Source: Collinsella sp. AF02-46-1 (lineage in GTDB: Bacteria; Actinomycetota; Coriobacteriia; Coriobacteriales; Coriobacteriaceae). Taken from it: a stretch of DNA of 36,131 nt. Under the pieces are notes generated by a model. The model had not been told where the DNA came from, ran no database searches, and saw only the letters and a program-made list of their open reading frames with translations. The DNA lies in NCBI GenBank assembly GCA_934876235.1, contig CAKXKM010000012.1, forward strand, positions 1 through 36,131, written 5' to 3'. Numbering within the stretch: position 1 is the first letter of the stretch; each line of letters begins with the position of its first letter. The position numbers and the translations under genes are program-made. Below are positions 15,909 through 23,053 of this stretch, in pieces.

Positions 15909-17619
15909 AAAAGCGAAGACGGTCAATGTCCTTGAGGGGCCGATAACCGAGTCGTGCGCCGAGTTCCCCGCGCGCCACGTGTTTGTCAAATGCCCGGAGT
16001 GCCGCCGTGTGATCGATGAGGCGCGCCTGCACGACAACCTCGAGGTCTGCCCTCGTTGCGGCAAACACTTTCGCGTGAGCGGTCGCGCGCGCATGCGCAT
16101 GACGGTCGACGCGGGTACCTTTGAGGAATGGGATGCCACTCTGGCGTCAGAGGACTTCCTCTCGTTTCCCGGTTATGCCGACAAGCTTAAGAGCGTGAGC
16201 GAGCGTTCGGGCGAGCGCGATGCCGTTGTGTGCGGCAGGGGCAAAATCTGCGGCTGCGATACCGCGCTCTTCTTTATGGATGCCAACTTTATGATGGGCT
16301 CGATGGGCTCCGTGGTGGGCGAGAAGATCTGTCGTGTCTTTGAGCGCGCGGCCGAGTTGGGGCTTCCGGTCGTTGGCTTTACCGTTTCGGGCGGCGCGCG
16401 CATGCAAGAGGGCGTGACCTCGCTTATGCAGATGGCCAAGATTTCTGCGGCGGTTAGGCGCCACAGCGAGGCGGGCGGTCTGTATATCACGGTGCTTACC
16501 GATCCCACGACCGGAGGTGTAACCGCGAGCTTCGCCATGGAGGGCGACATTATCCTGGCCGAGCCCGATGCCCTGACGGCATTTGCCGGCCCGCGCGTGA
16601 TCGAGCAGAACATGCACAAGCGTCTGCCCAAGGGATTCCAGCGTTCCGAGTTTTTGCTGGAGCACGGCTTTTGCGATGCCGTTGTTCCGCGTGGTGAGAT
16701 TGCGCTCACGGTAGGCGAGCTGCTGGCGCTGCACGAAGGGCACGCGCCCGGCCTGGGGGCACCGCATGAGATCGTGCATACGGGTCGTCGCGGCAAAAAG
16801 CTGGGACACTTGTTTAAGCGCTCGGCCGCACCAAAAAGCGCGCTCGAAATCGTCAAACAGACTCGCTCGGCGAACCGCGCCACGGCAGGCGAGATGATCT
16901 CGTTGGGTCTCGACGGATTTGTAGAGCTGCACGGCGACCGCTACTTTGGTGACGACGCCGCCGTGGTGGGTGGCATTGGCTGGAAAGACGGACGTCCCGT
17001 GACGGTTATCGCCATCGAGCGCGGCACCACGACCAAAGAGCGCATGCGCCGCAACTTTGGCATGGCGCATCCCGAGGGCTACCGCAAAGCGCGTCGCCTG
17101 ATGCGCCAGGCCGAAAAGTTTGGTCGACCGGTTCTGTGCCTGGTCGATACTTCGGGCGCGTTTTGCGGCATCGGTGCCGAGGAGCGCGGCCAGGGCGAGG
17201 CGATTGCCCAGAATCTCATGGAGATGAGCGGCCTTAAGACGCCGGTTGTCTCGGTGGTGACAGGCGAGGGCGGCTCTGGTGGCGCGCTGGCGCTGTCCGT
17301 GGCCGACCGCATCCTGATGCTCTCGAGTTCGGCCTATTCGGTCGTGAGCCCCGAGGCCTGTGCATCGATCCTGTGGAAGGATACCGAGCGCGCGGATGAG
17401 GCCGCCGAGGCGCTGAAGCTCACGGCCCCCGATCTGTTGGCACTCGGCATCATCGACGGCATTGTTGACGATAGGGGCCTGTCGCATGAGGAGATCGCCG
17501 GTGCCGTCATGTCCTCGGCATTTGATGCCTTCGATACGCTTGAGCAGCTCGACGACGCGACCCTCACGAACCTCCGCTACGAAAAGTACCGCGCAACCGG
17601 TCAGTACCGCACGATGTGA
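15895..17619 (+). CDS. accDA: Fused acetyl-CoA carboxylase carboxyltransferase, beta (AccD) plus alpha (AccA)
   Basis: This single 574-residue chain holds both carboxyltransferase halves. Residues 1-about 280 are AccD, with the zinc ribbon C33/C36...C52/C55 (CPEC...CPRC), FMDANFMMGSMGSVVGEK and GFTVSGGARMQEG. Residues about 300-574 are AccA, with GDRYFGDDAAVVGG, FGMAHPEGYRKA, LVDTSGAFCGIGAEERGQGEAIA and GEGGSGGALAL. In E. coli and many others these are two genes. The start overlaps the accC stop; ATG 15895 has GGGG upstream, and ATG 15901 is an alternative. Last gene of the fatty acid operon. Confidence 0.93.
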   Translation: MLMNRKAKTVNVLEGPITESCAEFPARHVFVKCPECRRVIDEARLHDNLEVCPRCGKHFRVSGRARMRMTVDAGTFEEWDATLASEDFLSFPGYADKLKSVSERSGERDAVVCGRGKICGCDTALFFMDANFMMGSMGSVVGEKICRVFERAAELGLPVVGFTVSGGARMQEGVTSLMQMAKISAAVRRHSEAGGLYITVLTDPTTGGVTASFAMEGDIILAEPDALTAFAGPRVIEQNMHKRLPKGFQRSEFLLEHGFCDAVVPRGEIALTVGELLALHEGHAPGLGAPHEIVHTGRRGKKLGHLFKRSAAPKSALEIVKQTRSANRATAGEMISLGLDGFVELHGDRYFGDDAAVVGGIGWKDGRPVTVIAIERGTTTKERMRRNFGMAHPEGYRKARRLMRQAEKFGRPVLCLVDTSGAFCGIGAEERGQGEAIAQNLMEMSGLKTPVVSVVTGEGGSGGALALSVADRILMLSSSAYSVVSPEACASILWKDTERADEAAEALKLTAPDLLALGIIDGIVDDRGLSHEEIAGAVMSSAFDAFDTLEQLDDATLTNLRYEKYRATGQYRTM

Positions 17620-17643
17620 CAAAGGGACAGTCCGCATGTCACA
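17615..17643. repeat. Short palindrome before the EIIC gene
   Basis: TGTGAC (17615-17620) and GTCACA (17638-17643) pair around GACAAAGGGACAGTCC-type sequence. A related palindrome with GACAAAGGA is found after the EIIC gene at 18883-18904, so the two probably belong to one interspersed repeat family. It could also be a weak attenuator. Confidence 0.5.
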
Positions 17644-17659
17644 TTGGGAAAGGCGTTCC

Positions 17660-18874
17660 ATGCCACAAGTTTCTAACACCTCGTTTACAACGACGGCTTC
17701 ATCAAACGCCATGGCCGTGGTGGACTATCTGTCCAAAAGCATGATGTCGGCGCTGCCGTTTATTGTCTGCGCGGCTTTATTCCGCACCGTCGCCGTCATT
17801 ATGGGCGAAGGCATGCTGGGCCTGTGGTCTGCCGATTCCGAAATCTATCGCCTGTTCTACAGTTGGCTCTATAACGCCGGCTACTACTTTTTGCCCATTT
17901 ATCTTGGTTGGGCGGCCGCCCGCCAGCTCGGTTGCTCGGAGCAGCTGGGCATGATGTTGGGCGGCGTATTGATTGCGCCCGATCTGCTTAAGCTCGTCGA
18001 TGCCGCATCGACGACGGGGGCATCGATGACTTACGTGTATGGTCTGCTTCCCGCGCCGGTCAACGATTACACGACGACTGTTATTCCGGTTCTCATCTCG
18101 GTGCCCGTGCTATGGCGAGTGGAGTGTTTCTTTCGGCGCGTTATCCCTAAGGCCGTGGCGTTTTCGTTCGTTCCGTTTGCGACCATGCTTGTCATGGTTC
18201 CGGTTTCGCTGTGTATTACGGCGCCGGCGGGCAGCTATCTGGGCATGCTGTTGGGCCAGCTTATGTTTATGCTTGGCAATTCCGGTGGCATCGTGTCGCT
18301 GCTCACGCTCATGGGGCTTGCCGCGGGCTGGGAGTTCCTAAAGATCGCGGGCGTCAGCAACGTTGTCCTATCGCTCGCCTATGCGCAGTTTATGAGTGTG
18401 GGAACGGATTCGTGCATCCTGATCGCCGCGACGATGGCAACGTTCGCCGTTTGGGGCATGCCCCTTGGCGCGTCGCTCCGCGTTGTGGATAAGGACGAGA
18501 AGGCGCTCATGCTGGGCTATTCAATCTCGGGTGTTCTTGGCGGCGTAAGCGAGCCGGCGCTGTACGGTTGCGGCTTTAAATATGGCAGGTGCCTGACGTG
18601 CATGGCCATTGGCGGCGCCGTCGGAGGCCTTGTTGCAGCCGTGGGCCACGTTACGGCCTATACCATCGGCATGACAAATGTCCTCATGGTCATTGGCTTT
18701 GCCACGGGCGGCATCTCGAACCTGCTGTGGTGCTGCGTTGCCGGCGGTGTGGCATTTGCGGTGTCTGCGGCGCTGAGCTACTGCTTTGGCGTGGTGCCGG
18801 CGAAGGGGTGGGCGGCAGAAGACGAAGCCGATTCGCCCGAAACAGTGGCGAGCGCTGCTGAAGTAAGCGCATAA
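17660..18874 (+). CDS. PTS EIIC permease, glucose/beta-glucoside superfamily, single-domain
   Basis: This 404-residue membrane protein has about 10 hydrophobic segments and the sugar-binding signature GGVSEPALYG (GITEP-type), placing it in the sucrose/trehalose/beta-glucoside EIIC group. It has no EIIB domain (no phosphorylatable Cys module) and no EIIA domain, and neither is encoded next to it. It must borrow EIIA/EIIB from elsewhere or act without phosphorylation, for example as a sensor or facilitator. ATG 17660 is chosen from GGGAAAGG upstream; ATG 17636 would add eight residues. It is flanked by two related palindromes and followed by a terminator, and appears separate from the fab operon. 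Substrate unknown. Confidence 0.8.
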   Translation: MPQVSNTSFTTTASSNAMAVVDYLSKSMMSALPFIVCAALFRTVAVIMGEGMLGLWSADSEIYRLFYSWLYNAGYYFLPIYLGWAAARQLGCSEQLGMMLGGVLIAPDLLKLVDAASTTGASMTYVYGLLPAPVNDYTTTVIPVLISVPVLWRVECFFRRVIPKAVAFSFVPFATMLVMVPVSLCITAPAGSYLGMLLGQLMFMLGNSGGIVSLLTLMGLAAGWEFLKIAGVSNVVLSLAYAQFMSVGTDSCILIAATMATFAVWGMPLGASLRVVDKDEKALMLGYSISGVLGGVSEPALYGCGFKYGRCLTCMAIGGAVGGLVAAVGHVTAYTIGMTNVLMVIGFATGGISNLLWCCVAGGVAFAVSAALSYCFGVVPAKGWAAEDEADSPETVASAAEVSA

Positions 18875-18882
18875 ACCTGTGC

Positions 18883-18904
18883 GACAAAGGACGATTCCTT
18901 TGTC
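18883..18904. repeat. Short palindrome after the EIIC gene
   Basis: GACAAAGGA and TCCTTTGTC form a perfect 9-bp stem with loop CGAT. It resembles the palindrome at 17615-17643, suggesting an interspersed repeat; no T-run follows directly. Confidence 0.6.
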
Positions 18905-18911
18905 ATGTTCC

Positions 18912-18945
18912 AAGGCCGTGGCTCGTGTGGGTTGCGGCCTTTTTG
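18912..18945 (+). terminator. Rho-independent terminator after the EIIC gene
   Basis: AAGGCCG (18912-18918) pairs with CGGCCTT (18935-18941) and runs into a T-run ending TTTTTG. Confidence 0.7.
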
Positions 18946-18971
18946 TATCTGGAGGACAAAGTGGCTACACT
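18943..18971 (+). promoter_or_regulatory. Possible promoter of the CDF transporter gene
   Basis: TTGTAT (18943-18948) and TACACT (18966-18971) are 17 bases apart; TACAAT overlaps at 18971. The predicted start would leave a leader of about 40 bases. Confidence 0.45.
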
Positions 18972-19016
18972 ACAATCCGTTTGAGCAATAGATATTAGGT
19001 AGTACCGTGGGGACTG

Positions 19017-20177
19017 ATGAGGATGGTCGAGTGGATTGTTCGTCGTGCGCAGGGCGACCGTGCGCGCGTGGGCACGTTGACGGGCGTGGTGTGTATTCTC
19101 GCCAATGTGGCACTATGCGCTGCGAAGGGTGCAATTGGCGTGCTGTCGGGATCGGTTTCGATCGTGGCGGATGCCATGAACAACCTGTCCGACGCCAGCT
19201 CGAACATCGTGAGCGTGCTGGGCTTTAAGCTGGCGGGCAAGCCAGCAGACCCCGAGCATCCTTACGGCCATGGCCGCTACGAGTATCTCTCGGGTCTGGT
19301 CGTGGCGGCGCTCGTGCTGCTGATCGGCCTTGAGCTTATCAAGTCCTCGGTTGAGCGCGTCATCCACCCCGAACCTGTCGAGTTCTCGCTTGCCCTGGTG
19401 GCAGTCCTTGCGCTTTCGATGGTCGTTAAGCTGTGGATGGCGGCCCTCAACCAAAAGCTCGGCGATCGCATTGAGTCCGAGACGCTGCATGCGACCGCTC
19501 AGGACTCAAAGAACGATGTCCTAGCCACGGGCGCCGTGTTAGCGTGCGCAATTGTTTCGCAGGTGACGCACATCAATCTTGACGCATGGGTCGGCCTTGC
19601 CGTTGGCGCCTATATTGGCTGGAGCGGCTTTGAGCTTATCCAGGATACGGTGAGCCCGCTTTTGGGCCAGGCGCCCGATCCTAAGCTGGTCAAGCACATT
19701 CGAGACAAGATCATGAGCTACCCCGGCGTTTTGGGCGTTCACGATTTGATGGTTCACGACTACGGCCCGGGCAGGAAGTTCGCAAGCGCTCACGCCGAGA
19801 TGGCAGCCGAGGCCAGCCCGCTGGAATGTCACGACACGCTCGATAACATCGAGCAGTCGTTTAGAAACGAAGACGGAATGATTGTCACGCTCCATTACGA
19901 TCCCATCGTGACCGACGACCCCAAAGTGGCGAGCATGCGTCTGCGCATCAACGCTATGGTTCAAGAGATCGATAGCCGCCTTTCGATTCACGACCTGCGC
20001 TGTGTTCCGGGTCCCACGCATACCAACGTGATCTTTGACTGCGTACGTCCCTCGGATTTGGCGATGAGCGCCGAGGACCTAAAGCGCGCGTTGGCGAAAC
20101 GTGTCGAATCCAAATATCCCAAGTCGATTGCCAAGATTACGATCGACGAAGACTACGTAGACCATACCCACGAGTAG
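19017..20177 (+). CDS. Cation diffusion facilitator family metal exporter
   Basis: CDF proteins export divalent metals in exchange for protons. The 386-residue product has a six-segment membrane domain (about 1-210) and a cytoplasmic C-terminal domain (about 215-300) plus a further C-terminal region of about 85 residues. The binding-site residues are N55 and D59 in NNLSD on the second segment and D163 and D167 in DSKND on the fifth, an N-D-D-D set typical of manganese exporters rather than the His/Asp set of zinc exporters. ATG 19017 has GTGGGG upstream; ATG 19023 is possible. It stands alone behind its own promoter, 39 bases before a phosphatase gene. Confidence 0.9.
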   Translation: MRMVEWIVRRAQGDRARVGTLTGVVCILANVALCAAKGAIGVLSGSVSIVADAMNNLSDASSNIVSVLGFKLAGKPADPEHPYGHGRYEYLSGLVVAALVLLIGLELIKSSVERVIHPEPVEFSLALVAVLALSMVVKLWMAALNQKLGDRIESETLHATAQDSKNDVLATGAVLACAIVSQVTHINLDAWVGLAVGAYIGWSGFELIQDTVSPLLGQAPDPKLVKHIRDKIMSYPGVLGVHDLMVHDYGPGRKFASAHAEMAAEASPLECHDTLDNIEQSFRNEDGMIVTLHYDPIVTDDPKVASMRLRINAMVQEIDSRLSIHDLRCVPGPTHTNVIFDCVRPSDLAMSAEDLKRALAKRVESKYPKSIAKITIDEDYVDHTHE

Positions 20178-20216
20178 GGCTGCGCCGGTAAAGCAAGTTA
20201 TACAGAAGGGGAGAGC

Positions 20217-20843
20217 ATGAAGCGTCTATATCTACTCCGCCACGGCCAGACAGAATTCAACGTTAAAAAGCTGGTCCAGGGCCGCTGCGATTCTCCGTTG
20301 ACCGACCTGGGCCGCAAACAAGCGGGAATGGCGGCCGCATGGCTCAAGGACCACGGCGTCGTTCCCGACAAAGTGGTCTCTTCGCCCTTAGGCCGAGCTA
20401 TGGACACAGCTCAGCTCGTCGCTACCGAACTCCTTGGCCCGGACGCAGCAGTCGAGCCCTGCGAAGGCATCATCGAGCGCAGCTACGGTACCTTCGAAGA
20501 AGGCCCCCACGACGCCCTGCCCACCGACGTCTGGGACCCGGGCGAGGACCTGGTCCCCTTCGGAGGAGAAGGAAGCCGCGCACTGCAGGAGCGCATGGTA
20601 GGCACCCTCACCAATCTCATGGGCGCCGAGGGCATCGAAACCCTCCTAGCAGTAAGCCACGGCAGTGCCAGCCGCCAATTCATCAAGGCTGCAGCCCCAG
20701 AGGGTTTCGAGCTCCCAACAAAACTCCCCAACTGCGCCATCATGATCTTCGATTTTGATGAGGCAAAGTCGGGAGAAGAAGGCGACGCGCCCCAATCCAA
20801 GTTCATCTTGCAGCAAATCATCGATCCTCAACAAAGTAATTAG
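20217..20843 (+). CDS. Histidine phosphatase family protein (phosphoglycerate mutase-like)
   Basis: The 208-residue protein starts with LYLLRHGQTEFN, giving the phosphohistidine H9 in the RHG motif, and later has SSPLGRAMDTA and the acid/His segment AVSHGSASRQ that completes the active site. It belongs to the GpmB/CobC-like branch of the family, which includes phosphatases for sugars, nucleotides and cobalamin precursors, so the substrate cannot be given. ATG 20217 follows AAGGGGAG. It is the last gene before the palindromic element and the ribosomal operon. Confidence 0.88.
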   Translation: MKRLYLLRHGQTEFNVKKLVQGRCDSPLTDLGRKQAGMAAAWLKDHGVVPDKVVSSPLGRAMDTAQLVATELLGPDAAVEPCEGIIERSYGTFEEGPHDALPTDVWDPGEDLVPFGGEGSRALQERMVGTLTNLMGAEGIETLLAVSHGSASRQFIKAAAPEGFELPTKLPNCAIMIFDFDEAKSGEEGDAPQSKFILQQIIDPQQSN

Positions 20844-20880
20844 CTGAGCGAGCAGAGTTAAGCAGACATCAACGTGTCGT

Positions 20881-21031
20881 CTCCCGAGCACGGCGGAGGG
20901 CCGGAGAAATATATTAAGGTCATCGCGAGTTCCGCACGCAAAGGAGAGCACTTAATGTGCTCTCCGTCTTGCGCAGGACTGTAGAGCAGGGACCTTAATA
21001 TATTTCTCCGGCCCTCCGCCGTGCTCGGGAG
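20881..21031 (+). repeat. Long palindromic element, copy 2, with a perfect 41-bp inverted repeat
   Basis: Bases 20881-20921 are the exact reverse complement of 20991-21031. Inside lies an inner hairpin, 20943-20951 with 20957-20965 and loop TTAAT, flanked by TCGCGAGTTCCGCACG (20923-20938) and CAGGACTGTAGAGCAG (20974-20989). These interior parts match copy 1 at 3620-3758, in the same orientation, while the arm sequences are different. It lies between a phosphatase gene and the rplC promoter. The whole folds into one hairpin of about 150 bases. Candidate structured RNA or palindromic mobile repeat; function unknown. Confidence 0.88.
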
Positions 21032-21084
21032 CCATCCACGCACTTTACCTGCGTAAACAATGTGAGTGAAATATGAATCTCGAT

Positions 21085-21109
21085 GGATACGCCCGCAGCC
21101 GTGTATACT
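21085..21109 (+). promoter_or_regulatory. Promoter region of the rplC (S10-type) operon
   Basis: A TATACT -10 at 21104-21109 directly follows the motif GGATACGCCCG-N3-CCGTG (21085-21103). No good -35 is present at the usual distance, so the motif itself may replace it. The same arrangement recurs upstream of rplB. The predicted start near 21116 leaves a leader of about 175 bases. Confidence 0.65.
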
Positions 21110-21220
21110 AAACAGCTGTGTGTAACCAGGGGAGTATTCTGGCTGGACAAAATGCCTGCTTAATAGGGTTGTCAGGTAGTCCGGGCGAAATACAAGGCTG
21201 GGGAGCACGTCGTGTAAGTA

Positions 21221-21272
21221 GTGGTCCTCTAGGGGCGTACGCTCGGTGGCGTACGCATTGTCCCAAGACCAC
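21221..21272 (+). promoter_or_regulatory. Structured leader hairpin of the rplC operon
   Basis: GTGGTC (21221-21226) pairs with GACCAC (21267-21272), GGG (21232-21234) with CCC (21262-21264), and GCGTACGC (21235-21242) with GCGTACGC (21249-21256) around a six-base loop. It lies just before rplC, where an autoregulatory leader is expected in ribosomal operons; the ligand protein is not known. Confidence 0.6.
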
Positions 21273-21292
21273 GCGAGAGTTGGGATCATATC

Positions 21293-21913
21293 TTGATCAG
21301 CATGATTCTCGGCCGCAAGATTGGCATGACCCAGGTTTGGGACGAGAACGATAACGTCGTTCCCGTCACGGTCATCCAGGCTGGCCCCTGCGCTGTCTCG
21401 CAGGTTAAAACTCAGGCAACTGACGGCTATGACGCCGTCCAGATCGGTTTCGGCGACATCAAGGCCAAGAACGTGAACAAGCCCATGGCTGGTCACTTCG
21501 CCAAGGCTGGCGTCGAGCCTGTCCGCTTCCTTCGTGAGGTCCGCGTCGAGAACGGCGAGGAGCACAAGGTCGGCGAGGTCGTCACCGTCGCTGATTTCGC
21601 TGATGTCGAGAAGGTCGACGTCATCGGTACCTCCAAGGGTAAGGGCTTCCAGGGTCGCATCAAGCGCTGGGGTCAGCGCCGCGGTCCTATGACGCATGGT
21701 TCTCACTTCCAGCGTCACCCCGGTTCTATCGGTCAGTGCGCCTATCCTGCGCGCGTCCTCAAGGGCGTCAAGATGGCCGGTCACATGGGTAACGAGCGCG
21801 TTACCGTCAAGAACCTTTCCGTTGTCCGCATCGATGCCGAGCAGAACCTCATCTTGGTCAAGGGCGCTGTCCCGGGTGCCAAGAATGGTCTCGTCGCCAT
21901 CCGTATGGCCTAA
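21293..21913 (+). CDS. rplC: 50S ribosomal protein L3
   Basis: L3 is an early-assembly large-subunit protein near the peptidyl transferase centre. The 206-residue product has ILGRKIGMTQVW, the central loop GSHFQRHPGSIGQC and MAGHMGNERVTV. TTG 21293 is chosen because ILGRK then begins at residue 5, as in other L3 proteins; ATG 21302 is the alternative, and neither has a strong binding site. It heads the operon in place of rpsJ, which is 13.9 kb upstream. Confidence 0.95.
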   Translation: MISMILGRKIGMTQVWDENDNVVPVTVIQAGPCAVSQVKTQATDGYDAVQIGFGDIKAKNVNKPMAGHFAKAGVEPVRFLREVRVENGEEHKVGEVVTVADFADVEKVDVIGTSKGKGFQGRIKRWGQRRGPMTHGSHFQRHPGSIGQCAYPARVLKGVKMAGHMGNERVTVKNLSVVRIDAEQNLILVKGAVPGAKNGLVAIRMA

Positions 21914-21959
21914 GGGCCCAGCCCATTTAGCCCAGCGTCATACCAAGGAGAACACTTAA

Positions 21960-22586
21960 ATGGCAAAGTTTGAAGTAAAGAACAGCGAGGGCAAGAAGGT
22001 CGCCGAGGCCGAGCTCGCCGCTGAGGTGTACGGCATCGAGCCGAACATCCACGTTATGCACCACATCGTCAAGTGCCAGATGGCCTCTTGGCGTCAGGGC
22101 ACCCAGTCCGCTAAGGGCCGCTCTGAGGTTTCCGGTGGCGGCAAGAAGCCTTGGCGTCAGAAGGGCACCGGCCGTGCCCGCCAGGGTTCCATCCGTGCTG
22201 CCCAGTGGCGTCACGGTGGCGTTGTCTTCGCCCCCAAGCCCCGTTCCTACGCTAAGCGTATGAACAACAAGGAGGTCAAGCTGGCTATGCGCTCCGCGCT
22301 GTCCGCCAAGCTGGCCGATGGCGAGCTCGTGCTCGTCGACGACTACGGCTTCGAGAAGCCTTCCACCAAGGCTGCCGTCGCCATGCTCAAGGCTCTCGGC
22401 CTTGAGGGCAAGCGTCTGACCATCATCGTTCGCGATGAGGACGTCAACGCCTACCTGTCGTTCCGCAACATTCCCAAGACGTTCATCATCACTGCCGACG
22501 AGGCCAACACCTACGATCTCGTCAACAACAACGCCGTGCTGATGCCCGCCGACATCGCCGCTCACTTCGGGGAGGTGCTTGCATAA
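21960..22586 (+). CDS. rplD: 50S ribosomal protein L4
   Basis: L4 lines the peptide exit tunnel and in E. coli represses the S10 operon. The 208-residue protein has the tunnel loop segment KKPWRQKGTGRARQGSIRAAQWRHGG and the family ends. ATG 21960 follows AAGGAGAAC, and rplW starts immediately after the stop. The rplC leader hairpin is a possible L4 target by analogy, although the gene order differs. Confidence 0.97.
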   Translation: MAKFEVKNSEGKKVAEAELAAEVYGIEPNIHVMHHIVKCQMASWRQGTQSAKGRSEVSGGGKKPWRQKGTGRARQGSIRAAQWRHGGVVFAPKPRSYAKRMNNKEVKLAMRSALSAKLADGELVLVDDYGFEKPSTKAAVAMLKALGLEGKRLTIIVRDEDVNAYLSFRNIPKTFIITADEANTYDLVNNNAVLMPADIAAHFGEVLA

Positions 22587-22874
22587 ATGACCGCCCACGA
22601 GATCATCATCCGTCCGATCGTGTCCGAGCGTTCCTTCTCCGGCATGGAGCAGAACAAGTACACGTTCGAGGTCGCCAAGGATGCTAACAAGTATCAGATC
22701 AAGGACGCTGTCGAGGAGATCTTCGGCGTCAAGGTCGTTCGCGTGAACACCCTGACGGTCAAGCCCAAGACCAAGCGCGTGCGCTATGTCGCCGGCAAGA
22801 CCCGTTCTTGGAAGAAGGCCATCGTCACGCTGGCCGAGGGCGACACCATCGAGGTCTTTGGCAACCAGGCCTAA
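22587..22874 (+). CDS. rplW: 50S ribosomal protein L23
   Basis: L23 sits at the tunnel exit and docks trigger factor and SRP. The 95-residue product has RPIVSERSFSGMEQNKYTFEVAKDANK and VNTLTVKPKTKRVR, typical of the family. Its ATG directly follows the rplD stop, with GGGGAGG inside rplD as binding site. A long 179-base structured gap then separates it from rplB, which is unusual within this operon. Confidence 0.97.
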   Translation: MTAHEIIIRPIVSERSFSGMEQNKYTFEVAKDANKYQIKDAVEEIFGVKVVRVNTLTVKPKTKRVRYVAGKTRSWKKAIVTLAEGDTIEVFGNQA

Positions 22875-22891
22875 GACTCGCTGCTGTTGAG

Positions 22892-22929
22892 TGAGCTCAT
22901 GCCTCCCAAATAGGGGAGGCGAGAGCTCA
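22892..22929 (+). promoter_or_regulatory. Strong two-part hairpin in the rplW-rplB gap
   Basis: TGAGCTC (22892-22898) pairs with GAGCTCA (22923-22929), and GCCTCCC (22901-22907) with GGGAGGC (22914-22920), separated by a 2x2 internal loop and closed by AAATAG. No T-run follows, so it is more likely a regulatory or processing hairpin than a terminator. Confidence 0.65.
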
Positions 22930-22949
22930 AGGTTTCGGGCGTATAAAAT

Positions 22950-22974
22950 GGACACGCCCGGAACCGTGTATACG
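22950..22974 (+). promoter_or_regulatory. Possible internal promoter of rplB with the shared ribosomal motif
   Basis: GGACACGCCCG-N3-CCGTG is followed directly by TATACG. Over 26 bases (22948-22973) it matches the rplC promoter region at 23 positions. A second hairpin, ATCGCA (22984-22989) with TGCGAT (23017-23022) enclosing CGAGG/CCTCG, follows before rplB. Confidence 0.55.
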
Positions 22975-23053
22975 TCCGGTGTCATCGCACCCGAGGCAGA
23001 ACCTCGAATCCCTGTCTGCGATGGCTAACGGATTCCTATTGAAAGGGATTGTA

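Noticed and set aside
22892..22929. Hairpin after rplW as a rho-independent terminator
   Set aside because: The stem is strong but is not followed by a T-run, and the ribosomal genes continue downstream.
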